Below, piece by piece: positions 8,031-16,649 of a DNA stretch of 49,323 nt. A program made the translations under genes and the position numbers. This DNA comes from JBBTRP01 sp038065125 (GTDB lineage Bacteria; Patescibacteriota; Patescibacteriia; JACQRZ01), in the NCBI GenBank assembly GCA_038065125.1, contig JBBTRP010000038.1, positions 1-49,323 on the forward strand, in the 5' to 3' direction. Numbering within the stretch: position 1 is the first letter of the stretch; every line of letters starts with the position of its first letter. The notes beneath the pieces were generated by a model. The model had not been told where the DNA came from. It worked only from the letters and a program-made list of their open reading frames with translations, and did no database searches.

Positions 8031-8864
8031 TTACTGTTGGGCGGAGTGCTTTTTGTACTCCTCGAGGCACTGCCTGATCGCCTCACCCGCGGGCCGCAGA
8101 TGTACGCCCGCGCTCTGAAGTTTTGACGTGTCCAGAACGCAATTCGATCGTCCGGTTTTTGTGAGTCCCGCTGACTGAAGATTCTCTGCGGGAATGATGG
8201 TATACGCATGACTCGGATCAACAATCTCAGTATACCACCGCATGATATCCAGGTGGCGTACCGGGTCGGGATTGGTCATATTAAAAATCCCGGTTGCTCC
8301 TTTCATCATCAGCTGCGCGGTGCCCGTGAGGAGATCGGCAACGACCGTGACGGAGTTGATGGCATCAATCACGTGCGAATATCCTGCAAGCTTCGTGATG
8401 AGATTGCGCTGGTTGGGTTCGGTGTCGATCGGCATGCGCAGCCGTAAAATGAGAGCGGGAAATCGTTTGAGAATCTCGTCGGCTTCCGCCTTTGTCCACG
8501 AATAAAAGCTGACCGGGTTGGGGGAGTCTTCTTCGGTGAATCCGTTCGGTCCCGGTGCGGCCCCGTCAAAGATACATCCGCTTGAGAGATGGGTGAGGTG
8601 AATACCGCGATCCAGACATGCGCGCAGAAGAACGAGCGGACCGGTAATGTTACTGGAGACGGTCTCAAGTTTGTGATCCTCGCACCAGTCGATGTTAGGC
8701 CGTCCAGTCTTGCCGGCAGTGTTGAGAATATGGGTTGGCTTAACACGCTCAAGCTCCGCTTCAACCGCCGACCGATCGGCAATATCAACACGAGACACCT
8801 CCGACGAGAGATGACCCCCGAACTGCGTTCCCAGCCATCCTGCCCCAAAAATTAGCGTTTTCAT
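8031..8864 (-). CDS. Nucleotide-rhamnose synthase-like epimerase/reductase (RmlD/plant NRS/ER-like)
   Basis: 277 residues, an extended SDR. It has the N-terminal dinucleotide-binding 'IFGAGWLGTQFGG', a catalytic 'YSWTK' (YxxxK) and 'SSGCIF'. Stretches such as 'PTHILNTAGKTGRPNIDWCE', 'GFTEEDSP' and 'LRLRMPI' closely recall the plant bifunctional NRS/ER enzyme. NRS/ER converts an NDP-4-keto-6-deoxyglucose to NDP-L-rhamnose by 3,5-epimerisation and 4-reduction. That would replace RmlC and RmlD together. With rmlA at 19821 it points to rhamnose in the surface glycan; no rmlB or rmlC is seen in the window. Substrate assignment is inference. Confidence 0.75.
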   Translation of the reverse strand: MKTLIFGAGWLGTQFGGHLSSEVSRVDIADRSAVEAELERVKPTHILNTAGKTGRPNIDWCEDHKLETVSSNITGPLVLLRACLDRGIHLTHLSSGCIFDGAAPGPNGFTEEDSPNPVSFYSWTKAEADEILKRFPALILRLRMPIDTEPNQRNLITKLAGYSHVIDAINSVTVVADLLTGTAQLMMKGATGIFNMTNPDPVRHLDIMRWYTEIVDPSHAYTIIPAENLQSAGLTKTGRSNCVLDTSKLQSAGVHLRPAGEAIRQCLEEYKKHSAQQ

Positions 8865-8899
8865 AGGGATGAGCGTACCACAGTCCCGAGGAAAATAAA

Positions 8900-8932
8900 A
8901 GAGTCCGGTGACACCCGGACTCTTTCTCCTAC
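8900..8932. terminator. Terminator hairpin
   Basis: Stem GAGTCCGG/CCGGACTC with loop TGACA and flanking A/T runs. It follows the stop of the giant secreted protein gene (minus strand) and precedes the NRS/ER-like gene. Confidence 0.7.
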
Positions 8933-8954
8933 TCTCGGCTCTCGAGAGAGCGGA

Positions 8955-11900
8955 CTACTTCTTCGTATTTCCCCACGCTGCGTCTGCTCCCGCCATCATG
9001 ATCGTCATGCCGGCGTTCGTGAGCTGTGCGCCCGCAAGGTCGCCACCGAGCTCCTGCGCAGACTCCTGGTCGACAAGACCCTTTTCCGCCGCATACGAGA
9101 TCACTGCCGCGTTGTCTTTAAGGTTGAGATCCGGCGGAGCAATCTTATGCCCTTTGAGGACGTCGCGGATTGCTGTGCCGATCGTCACCGGCTTTGCGCC
9201 AATTTCGCGCAGTTTCTTTGCACTGTCAGTGACGTCATTGAGAACACGGTTGAAATCTTTTCGCGCAACCGGCGCCGTGGGGTTTTTATCAAGTCCCGCG
9301 CACACCGACGCCTTATCATCGACAAGACGTTTTGCGGAAGCCAGAAGCGGATCGCCGACATCAAGCGATTTGCAAGGAGTAATTCCCTTTGCAAACGCTT
9401 CTGTCTTTGATTCTTTCTGGATCGCCCCAAGAGCTGCGGTGAAGCCCTGGGCTACCGCTTCAATCGCCTCGTCAGAGTCTGACTCGACAATCGCGTCAAC
9501 CAGCTCGGCGGTCGCATCAGCTGCATGTCCTGCTGCTGTCGGAGCAAAGAGGTCTCCTTTGATCTTTTCGTTTGCCGCCTCAAGCGCCGTAATAGCTTCG
9601 GGGGAGACGTCACCGGCCTCTTTGAGTTCGCTGATAATTTCTTCGAGGTTTCCCTGCTCATTGACAACCTCCGCGTTCGCGATCAAGAGGGGTGCTTGGT
9701 GTACTTGCGGAGCCATTGCCACGGTCTCCGCTAATCCGACCGCCGCCTGGGGGTTTTGCGCTCCCACATCGGCAAGGGCGTCTGTCGCCTCAGCGCCCGC
9801 CTGTACCAATGCGAGCTTGAGATTCGGCGCAACGCTCGGGTCGACCGCGCCCGCAATCCCATTGAGTGTCTCGATGTCTTCTTCCGCGCTTACTTTATTT
9901 TCTGAGCCCGCACCGAGTGTCGCGTCAAAGGACTGTTTCACGTCCTCCGGAACATCATCAAGCGAAACTCCGGAGTCGGCTGCAATACCCTCAAATCCAT
10001 TCCAGAGGCCCTCGCCTTGTGCGGTAAGTTTTGCACGCTTTGTCTCGTCTTTTTCACCCTTCAGCGATGCGTTGATCTTTTTGATCTCACCGACAAGCTC
10101 TCTGCCGCGCGCCTGGAGGGACTTGGCAAGCGCCCCGACTTTTCCTGCGACAAAGCTTGCCGCCGCCTCCATGCCTTTACCCATGACCTTCACGTGATCC
10201 TTCAGGTCTTCCTTGGCAAGGGCGGTGTCGACTTCCAGTGCTTTCTTTTGGGCCTCAGCACCGAGCTCTTGCTCAAGTGCGTACAGCGCGTTCTTTTGTG
10301 TGGCGTCCTCGGTTTTTCCAATCTCTTCGATTAGGGCCTTGTGCTTTTCCGTAAGGTCGGAAAGACCCTGTGCCGCTCGCGAGGCTGCGCCACCCTCTGC
10401 TTGGGCCGCCTGAATCCGACGATCCCGGATGGCGATTTTTGAGTTGGCGGCTTCCACGTCAGCGTTAATGCGCGAATCGTTTGCAACAACACCTTCCGCA
10501 AGGACCGATCCCCACTGATTTTGAGAAACCTTTTTCCAGTTCGAGTTTATTTTTCCCGTGTTCCCGGAGTCGTTTGCAGCCCCAAGGCTTTCAACGTTCT
10601 TCTTCACGTCCGAGAAGCTGCGTTTCATAGCCGTGGTACCGTATCTTTCCATGAACTCTCCAAATTTCTGCGATCGCTCACTGACGTTGTCGATAAACGC
10701 ACCGCGGCTTGCTGAATCGTACGCCGAATCCAGTTCTCCTGTCTGGAGCGCGATCTCCTCCGCTTTTGGCGCGTACTTCATCATGGTTTCCTGGAGCTTC
10801 TTGCACTCGTCAGACTCCGCGGCATCACCCTTGCACTGGCTTTTGAACTCTCCCGCTTTTTCCAGAGCGATTTTTGCAAGACCCGCACTGGAATCAAAGC
10901 CTACCGGAGGCATCGGGGGAGGGACGCCCTTTCCTTGCTTCTGTGATCCTGGGGTTTTGGACGGCTCGCGCTGCGTGAAGAAACGCGCGGACTGTTCGAC
11001 TTGTCTTGCGATCACGTCCGAGACGGCGGTTCCCGCCTGCTCTGCGGCTGAGCGGACCTTCTCAAGAACCGCTTTCAGCGCATCCAACGATTTTCGCACG
11101 AGATCGAGGTTCTTTTCAGAGAAAGGCGCGTTTGAAAACAGCGTTCCCATATTCTCTCCTACCGTACCCCGATCCTCTGCGCTCATTTTGCCACCCAAAA
11201 ATCTCAATTCGTTCTGGACCCGGTGAAAATCATTCTGGGCGTCAAACACTGCCGGGTTGAAAGTGGTCGCTCCTCCCTCGGTCTGACCCTGGGTAGCGTC
11301 TTTTCCCTGCGGCATTTCCGGCTTTCCTTCGCCACTCTTTGACGGCTGCTCGCCCGCAAGACCTTTTTCTCCTACTCCTTCGCGGGATGTCACGGCAGAC
11401 GTCCCTCGGTTAGAGGATCGACGTGAAAAAAACCTTGCGCTTTCGCTCGGCTTTCCTTCCTGCTCGCTGAAATTAAACTTCTTTGCAACGTCTGATTTCT
11501 GCGCTTCAGACATCTTAGAGGGATCAAAGCCCTTCATGAAACAAGGCTTCTCCGACGTTGGCTCCTGGCCCTGGGCGCACTCGGACATCTGTTTACCCGC
11601 CATGTCCTTGTTCATCATCTCTTTCTTTGCGCCCTGATCGCCCTTTCCATCCGCAGGGCACGGAATGTCTTTACCTTCAGGATTTTTGCAGAAGCGCCGA
11701 TCCTGTCCCTTGTGTTCACCTCCTGCCTTACAGGCGGCGTTGTTTGGATCTGTCTTACAGATTTCCTGCGCTCCGGTCATTCCGGCGCCTTGCTTACACG
11801 CTGGGGTTTCTTTGTTCTCTGGCTTTGAGCAGTCTGGCATCGACTTATTATTCTGATTCTGCGCAGGACAGGTCTGTCCCGCAGGGCAGGCTGCTTGTTG

Positions 11901-12284
11901 ACTAGTGTTTGCCTGACTCGTTCCCTGTTCTGAAGCTCGTTTTGCGGCATCGGCGGCGTTACACGCATCCGGCGTCATCATGGCTCCTCCTGCAGATGCG
12001 CAAGAAATCATTCCGTTCGCCGTTCCCGCTCCAGTGTTTCCTGCCACTCCGGCAGCGCCTGCATTCGGGTCCACAAAGTTGTTCACTGGTTGGCTCCCGA
12101 CATTATTGTTCACCACGTTGTTCACCGGCTGAGTGTTCACCGGAGCCACAAATCCTCCAGCTGGAGGAACAAAGCCTCCTCCCGGGGGCATCATCTCGGC
12201 AAAAGCCGTGACAGGGGACATCAAGTTAATCACCATGCTTGCGATGGTGATCATCTGTATCGCCCGATTAGATCTTTTCATCAT
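8955..12284 (-). CDS. Giant secreted protein, Cys-pair region then helical repeats
   Basis: 1109 residues; no family recognised. A signal peptide is clear (MMKRSNRAIQMITIASMVIN... ending 'TAFAE'). Next come a Pro/Gly/Asn-rich stretch and a region (about residues 90-250) with repeated spaced Cys pairs such as CxxxxxxxxxxC in 'CSKPENKETPAC' and 'CKNPEGKDIPC'. The remaining roughly 850 residues are Ala/Glu/Lys-rich and mostly helical, with coiled-coil-like stretches. There is no cell-wall anchor or C-terminal membrane helix. It is probably a secreted or surface structural protein; adhesion is only a guess. A -10-like TATACT lies about 36 bases upstream of the start. Terminators bound it, so it is likely monocistronic. 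Confidence 0.7.
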   Translation of the reverse strand: MMKRSNRAIQMITIASMVINLMSPVTAFAEMMPPGGGFVPPAGGFVAPVNTQPVNNVVNNNVGSQPVNNFVDPNAGAAGVAGNTGAGTANGMISCASAGGAMMTPDACNAADAAKRASEQGTSQANTSQQAACPAGQTCPAQNQNNKSMPDCSKPENKETPACKQGAGMTGAQEICKTDPNNAACKAGGEHKGQDRRFCKNPEGKDIPCPADGKGDQGAKKEMMNKDMAGKQMSECAQGQEPTSEKPCFMKGFDPSKMSEAQKSDVAKKFNFSEQEGKPSESARFFSRRSSNRGTSAVTSREGVGEKGLAGEQPSKSGEGKPEMPQGKDATQGQTEGGATTFNPAVFDAQNDFHRVQNELRFLGGKMSAEDRGTVGENMGTLFSNAPFSEKNLDLVRKSLDALKAVLEKVRSAAEQAGTAVSDVIARQVEQSARFFTQREPSKTPGSQKQGKGVPPPMPPVGFDSSAGLAKIALEKAGEFKSQCKGDAAESDECKKLQETMMKYAPKAEEIALQTGELDSAYDSASRGAFIDNVSERSQKFGEFMERYGTTAMKRSFSDVKKNVESLGAANDSGNTGKINSNWKKVSQNQWGSVLAEGVVANDSRINADVEAANSKIAIRDRRIQAAQAEGGAASRAAQGLSDLTEKHKALIEEIGKTEDATQKNALYALEQELGAEAQKKALEVDTALAKEDLKDHVKVMGKGMEAAASFVAGKVGALAKSLQARGRELVGEIKKINASLKGEKDETKRAKLTAQGEGLWNGFEGIAADSGVSLDDVPEDVKQSFDATLGAGSENKVSAEEDIETLNGIAGAVDPSVAPNLKLALVQAGAEATDALADVGAQNPQAAVGLAETVAMAPQVHQAPLLIANAEVVNEQGNLEEIISELKEAGDVSPEAITALEAANEKIKGDLFAPTAAGHAADATAELVDAIVESDSDEAIEAVAQGFTAALGAIQKESKTEAFAKGITPCKSLDVGDPLLASAKRLVDDKASVCAGLDKNPTAPVARKDFNRVLNDVTDSAKKLREIGAKPVTIGTAIRDVLKGHKIAPPDLNLKDNAAVISYAAEKGLVDQESAQELGGDLAGAQLTNAGMTIMMAGADAAWGNTKK

Positions 12285-12320
12285 ACTGATCGATCAGATT
12301 TATTAATAAATTCGCTCATA

Positions 12321-12326
12321 AGTATA
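12321..12326 (-). promoter_or_regulatory. Putative -10 box for the giant secreted protein
   Basis: TATACT on the minus strand, about 36 bases before the start codon. The -35 (CAGGTA at 17-bp spacing) is poor, so this is tentative. The rest of the 12285-12491 divergent gap shows only a repeated ACGCCATTTCGT word and a GGAAAC/GTTTCC hairpin. Confidence 0.4.
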
Positions 12327-12491
12327 GCATGCGATTCCTGCGATACCTGTGTATAGCGGTAAGATCCTAATAAGACCCCTGTCTCATGCACATGGACGCC
12401 ATTTCGTCATGGAAACGTGAAGAGAGGTTTCCGTCCGTAGAACTACCATGAGGGCCCCGTGATCATCTTTCTAACCATAACGCCATTTCGT

Positions 12492-13616
12492 ATGACGCCA
12501 ATGAACACGAGACGCATCAGCGCCATTGTCATTGCCTCGTTTCTTGTTGTGTCTCCCGCCCTTGCGGAAGGTACCTGCGTAAAGGTTCCGCCCGGGCACC
12601 TCATCACAAAAGATTGGGTAAAAACATACGGCAATCTCCCGCTCTGCAAGCCAATCCCTCCCGGCATTGCGAAAAAAATTGCCGACCTTAAAAAACCTCT
12701 CACTCCCCCCGACCGAAAAGCCCCTGAGCTCTTCGCTGCAACCGTCACAAACGTGACGCAGACGAGCGCGACAATCTCCTGGATCTCAGATGAGCTCTCC
12801 ACAAGCGTTGTGGCATACTCGACCATCACACCGGTTCTGAAAGCTGCCTCTCTGACGCGTATCGCATCAGACATGGAATATGTGACCTTTCACTCAGTTA
12901 CCCTGACCGGGCTCTCCTCGGATACCACCTATTACTTCCGCGTCTACTCGCGTGACCGGGCGGGCAATCAAGGAAAACTTTTAGACCACTCGTTCACTAC
13001 CGGCGGGCCCGATGTGACCACACCACAGATCTTTGCGCCAACCGTCACCGGCAGTGCGCAGACCACAGCTACAATCATGTGGCTCACGGACGAGGATGCG
13101 AGCGGGAAGGTGTACTATGGGACGACCACGCCTTTAAACACCGGTGCCGCATCAACCCAAACGACCTTTTCGGGTACACTGGAAATGTTCCACACCATGA
13201 CGCTTGCAGGACTTGCTCCCGGAACAACGTATTACTATATTCTTGAGTCCGCTGATACACGCGGTAACACCGGTAAGGTAGCAGAACACTCGTTTACCAC
13301 ACTGGGGCCTGCGGGCGACACCACCGCGCCGACAATCACCGGCGTAAATGCCGCCACTCTTGCAACGAGCGCAAGGGTCGGCTGGTCAACCAATGAGCCG
13401 GCAACCAGCAAAATCTACTATGGGACGACCACCCCGTTGAGTATCGGCGGCCCCACAACGCTTGTCGCGTCTCAGAATGCCTTTGTCACCGCTCACGCGC
13501 TCTCGCTCAACGGCCTTACGGCAAATACCCGGTACTTTTTCATCGCTGAGTCTCGCGACGCGGCCTCAAACTCCTCCTTCTCCTCTGAAGCAAGTTTTGT
13601 CACGAGTCCGCAGTAA
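12492..13616 (+). CDS. Secreted protein with three fibronectin-III/purple-phosphatase-N-like domains
   Basis: About 374 residues from ATG 12492 (ATG 12501 and GTG 12459 are alternatives; no clear SD decides). Signal peptide '...IVIASFLVVSPALAEG'. Then a short Cys-containing region and three tandem domains of about 95 residues (around 75-170, 175-275, 280-372). Each has 'ATISW/ATIMW/ARVGWxTdE', 'YYGTTTPL' and 'GLxxxTTYYfrv' followed by 'RDxAGN', as in FN3 and purple acid phosphatase N-terminal domains. No catalytic domain is attached. Such domains bind carbohydrate or protein outside the cell. Divergent from the giant secreted protein. Confidence 0.75.
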   Translation: MTPMNTRRISAIVIASFLVVSPALAEGTCVKVPPGHLITKDWVKTYGNLPLCKPIPPGIAKKIADLKKPLTPPDRKAPELFAATVTNVTQTSATISWISDELSTSVVAYSTITPVLKAASLTRIASDMEYVTFHSVTLTGLSSDTTYYFRVYSRDRAGNQGKLLDHSFTTGGPDVTTPQIFAPTVTGSAQTTATIMWLTDEDASGKVYYGTTTPLNTGAASTQTTFSGTLEMFHTMTLAGLAPGTTYYYILESADTRGNTGKVAEHSFTTLGPAGDTTAPTITGVNAATLATSARVGWSTNEPATSKIYYGTTTPLSIGGPTTLVASQNAFVTAHALSLNGLTANTRYFFIAESRDAASNSSFSSEASFVTSPQ

Positions 13617-13636
13617 CGGTCATTGGACCCACTAGT

Positions 13637-13664
13637 CAACGCCTCAACCCCTTGAGGCGTTGAT
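13637..13664. terminator. Bidirectional terminator
   Basis: Stem CAACGCCTCAA/TTGAGGCGTTG with a CCCC loop and a T-rich flank, between convergent genes. Confidence 0.8.
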
Positions 13665-13665
13665 T

Positions 13666-15264
13666 TTACTTGCCACGAACAAAGGTATACCCCGCGTAGG
13701 ATACCTCTGGCTGGTCGTTAAAATCCTTCCAGTAGACGCGCTTACCGGACGGGAGATCGCGGGGAAGAAGATCGGCCCTTTCAATCTCTTCGTAGTCAAT
13801 GGTGTTTGTAACGATCATGAGTGACTGAACCGATTGAGGAACGTGGATCGTGTCCCCGTATTGGAATGCGAGCTTCGAGTGGTTCTGAATTCGAAAGTAT
13901 TTTTTTTCTTTCCAAAAAAGTTCCACAACATCAACGCCCGGCAGATAGTAGCTCATATGTCGCATATACTCTTTTGTATTCTTGATCCACGGGGCGCCGG
14001 GCTTTTCCCGATACCGGAATCCTCGTTCGGTAATGACTACGAGGGAGCGCGGATCGACACCTTGCGCGTGGCGCACCAGGCCACCAATATCTGAATCGCT
14101 CTTGGCAAGCTCTGTGCGCGTAAAAAATCCATACCACCAGCTAACGCGCTGAAACGAGCGCGTGAGAGTGGGGGAAGCGCCAAGGAAGAAAGCAGCATGG
14201 AAGATAATAAGCGCAACGAGAAGAACGTTTCGATGCGGAATATGAACGATCGCGATCCCGCCCAATAACACAAGGGCCCCGAGAATAGTCATCACATATC
14301 CTGCTTGGCCCAAATGAAGGAAGCCGTACACGAATAGAGAAGGAGCGATCCAGAGCGCAAGGATCCACAGATGATGCGAGGGAGTTGTACGCATGCGGGA
14401 GTGGAGGAGAAAAAGAGGTGCGAACGCGATGAAAATAAAAAATGATGATCCTGCGGCAATCAAAATCTTGGCGAGGAGTTTGAGCTGTGAGAGTGTCGCG
14501 CCCCACGGCGCTCCGGCAAAAATCGAGGTTGTCTGCGCAGACCGCAAAAGCAAGAGATCGGTGATGTGTGTATACGGCCCCCATCCGCCCGCCAATGACA
14601 AAAGCGGCACAAACCAGATTCCAAATGCACTCAGCCCCAGAAGCGCGCCAATCACACTGTCTTTTCGCGAGCAGAGTCGGCGGGTGATCGCCACACCGAT
14701 GGCAAAAATAAACAATGGTGCAAAGAGCACGAGGAGGCTCTGCCGAATCCCGCCCGAGAGAAAATACAAGAATACAAACGAGCCGAGATATTTTTTGTCT
14801 GATGTCTCGTAGAGACGCACGGCGCACAGTGCGAACGCGAGCGAGAAGAGGAGATCAAAAATATAGGCGGTCGCCACCTCGCCATAAAACCACACTGCGG
14901 GAAGAGAGAGGAGGGCGAGCGCGAACAAAAAGGAAAAAGCGGTGTCGCGAAAGAACGCTTTTGCAAGACGGAAAAACAAAACTCCGCACACCGCTGCTGC
15001 GAGGATACTTATCGCAACAAACCCGGCGTTGGCATCCGCACTCAGTGCCGCAGCGATCTTTCCCAGTGCAATATAGAGGATATATCCAGGCGGGTGGGGC
15101 TGGTGCGTGGCAAGGTTAAATTTCTCAAGCGCCAAGGCGAACTGCACCGAGTCCCAGGTATACAAGTAGTGCGTCTGGAAGGGGATCCGCGTCGCGAAGA
15201 CAAACAGAATCAGAAAAATCTCGTGCCAGTTCGCTCGTGCGCTGCGGAGTATATTTGAGATCAT
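13666..15264 (-). CDS. GT-C membrane glycosyltransferase
   Basis: About 532 residues with roughly ten hydrophobic segments and a C-terminal soluble tail. Near the N terminus, 'YTWDSVQFALALEKF' followed by 'HQPHPPGYILYIALGK' is typical of GT-C enzymes using polyprenyl-phosphate sugars; the Asp in the first loop is the presumed catalytic or metal residue. Family relatives glycosylate lipids or proteins on the outer membrane face; the acceptor is unknown. The ATG at 15264 overlaps the upstream stop by ATGA, which fixes the start against an N-terminal extension of 24 codons. Coupled to the Cys-repeat protein gene. Confidence 0.75.
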   Translation of the reverse strand: MISNILRSARANWHEIFLILFVFATRIPFQTHYLYTWDSVQFALALEKFNLATHQPHPPGYILYIALGKIAAALSADANAGFVAISILAAAVCGVLFFRLAKAFFRDTAFSFLFALALLSLPAVWFYGEVATAYIFDLLFSLAFALCAVRLYETSDKKYLGSFVFLYFLSGGIRQSLLVLFAPLFIFAIGVAITRRLCSRKDSVIGALLGLSAFGIWFVPLLSLAGGWGPYTHITDLLLLRSAQTTSIFAGAPWGATLSQLKLLAKILIAAGSSFFIFIAFAPLFLLHSRMRTTPSHHLWILALWIAPSLFVYGFLHLGQAGYVMTILGALVLLGGIAIVHIPHRNVLLVALIIFHAAFFLGASPTLTRSFQRVSWWYGFFTRTELAKSDSDIGGLVRHAQGVDPRSLVVITERGFRYREKPGAPWIKNTKEYMRHMSYYLPGVDVVELFWKEKKYFRIQNHSKLAFQYGDTIHVPQSVQSLMIVTNTIDYEEIERADLLPRDLPSGKRVYWKDFNDQPEVSYAGYTFVRGK

Positions 15265-16283
15265 GGGAACAGATACGCTCGCTTCTCGATTGCCGCGGTG
15301 CATACCGGCCGATCGCCCTTCTTCAGGCTGGGACATAGGGCGCGCGCTTCTTTGAGTGACCCGTGATGATCGATGAAAAGACCGATCAACCCATCAAGGC
15401 ACGGCTCCCTGCCTGCACTGGGGGCGTTTTTACAAACTGCTACGGCGCGAGTCGGCTCAGTGATAAAATGCTTTACCGCCTCCCCGCCAATACCGGCAAA
15501 ACACGGCTCCTGTACTCCCTTGTCAAGCGTCGCACACCAGCCAAGAGCCTTCTTATAGTTATTTCTTTCTAATGAGAGGGTATATTTCGCGGCGTACAAC
15601 ACGCACGCGCTTCGAAACTTCTCGTCAATTTCAAAACAGGGGTAGGCCGGCTCTCCAGGCCGCAGATACGCTGTTGGATGAACAAGTGTGTCGCTATTAA
15701 AATTCTCCATAAACGCGCCGTCAGCACAGGTGACCTGCTCAAACTCGCTGGGGTACTCGTTGCAGAGGCCAAGCGACTGAATCAGATTGTTTCCGGTGTA
15801 GTACATAGTGCCGTGCCCGACGCCATGGTAGCAGTTCCACTGGCCGAACGATCGCTCTTCGTACTTCTCGCATGCGGTGCGGATGCTTTCGATAATATCC
15901 GATGAGTTTTCAAACGACGCCTCGATCACTCCGTGAGTATACCCGGAAATGCAGAGCGGATCACGAAATGCGATTGCTGCAGAAAAGTCTTCATATTTTT
16001 TGAGTGCCTCGCGACCAAGAGCATGTACAAAACGATGGCACTCCGCCGCGACGTTCCGATCTTTCTTCATGAGCTTCGAAAGGCGGATGAGCGCTGTTCG
16101 CGGATTTTTTTTGTAAAGCAATGTGATCAGTTCTTTTTCTGTTTTCGCATACGCGGCCTCTGAGAGATGGGGAGTCTGATGGTTAGTCGCCACATCGCCA
16201 AATGCAGCCGGTACAACAGGTCCGCCCGCGCCGGTAATAAGGAGAAAAAAAATTAATCCAAATATTCTCTTTACTTGTCGCAT
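15261..16283 (-). CDS. Secreted Cys-repeat protein
   Basis: About 340 residues from ATG 16283 (ATG 16295 is also possible; anything further upstream lies in the tRNA-Pro element). A signal peptide is followed by seven or eight helical repeats of about 35-40 residues. Each opens with a Cys and small residues: 'CHRFVHALGREA', 'CISGYTHGVIEA', 'CYHGVGHGTMYY', 'CADGAFMENF', 'CVLYAAKYTL', 'CFAGIGGEAVKHF', 'CLDGLIGLFIDH'. A second Cys about 20-25 residues later suggests a disulfide-pinned solenoid. No named family recognised. Translationally coupled to a GT-C glycosyltransferase, so a role in surface glycan handling is possible but unproven. Confidence 0.7.
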   Translation of the reverse strand: MRQVKRIFGLIFFLLITGAGGPVVPAAFGDVATNHQTPHLSEAAYAKTEKELITLLYKKNPRTALIRLSKLMKKDRNVAAECHRFVHALGREALKKYEDFSAAIAFRDPLCISGYTHGVIEASFENSSDIIESIRTACEKYEERSFGQWNCYHGVGHGTMYYTGNNLIQSLGLCNEYPSEFEQVTCADGAFMENFNSDTLVHPTAYLRPGEPAYPCFEIDEKFRSACVLYAAKYTLSLERNNYKKALGWCATLDKGVQEPCFAGIGGEAVKHFITEPTRAVAVCKNAPSAGREPCLDGLIGLFIDHHGSLKEARALCPSLKKGDRPVCTAAIEKRAYLFP

Positions 16284-16299
16284 AGAATGTCTCATCTGG

Positions 16300-16510
16300 T
16301 CGGGCTGCTCCCGAATTCCGCTCTCAGGACCGTCCACTGGACGTCAGGCGTTTGCCCGGGGTGTACTCGGAAGTGCCACTGGCACTCCTCGCTCGCTCCT
16401 TTGGCTCCTACGGCTATTCGCCTCGTGCCAGGTCGCTCACACCCGTTCGATTCCCTTTCAAATCCATTAGGGACATGATACTCCAACTTCGTTGGAATCT
16501 CATGTCCCTA
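16300..16510 (-). repeat. tRNA-linked structured element, Pro copy
   Basis: Downstream of tRNA-Pro. A proximal hairpin has outer stem AGGGACATGA/TCATGTCCCT and an inner stem closed by GAA. Then come the inverted T-arm copy GGGAATCGAAC and the core with GGGTGT/ACACCC, the linker AAAGGAGCGAGCGAGGAG (complement 16385-16402), hairpin GGAGTGCC/GGCACT-CC and the AGT-loop hairpin (16328-16345). The distal copy of the tRNA 3' end is partly decayed: 10 bp exact (16300-16309 equals 16511-16520), then GGG where the tRNA has CCC. The downstream Cys-repeat gene starts within 5-17 bases of the distal border. Confidence 0.78.
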
Positions 16511-16581
16511 TCGGGCTGCTGGGAATCGAACCCAGTCTACTTGGTCCCAAACCAAGCGTACTACCGGTATACGACAGCCCG
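16511..16581 (-). tRNA. tRNA-Pro (UGG)
   Basis: Acceptor CGGGCTG/CAGCCCG with the C1-G72 pair typical of tRNA-Pro, anticodon loop TTTGGGA (TGG), T-arm CTGGG-TTCGATT-CCCAG and discriminator A. No encoded CCA. Confidence 0.95.
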
Positions 16582-16649
16582 TCATCGTCGCAAGTCTGTT
16601 TCTCATCGTAGTTGATTTGAGACTCACAGACAAGGAGGAGCTGAACCGT

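Noticed and set aside
8908..10197. 429-codon plus-strand frame opposite the giant secreted protein
   Set aside because: Antisense shadow: Ser/Ala-rich translation without motifs. The minus-strand protein has a signal peptide, a plausible promoter and a terminator.
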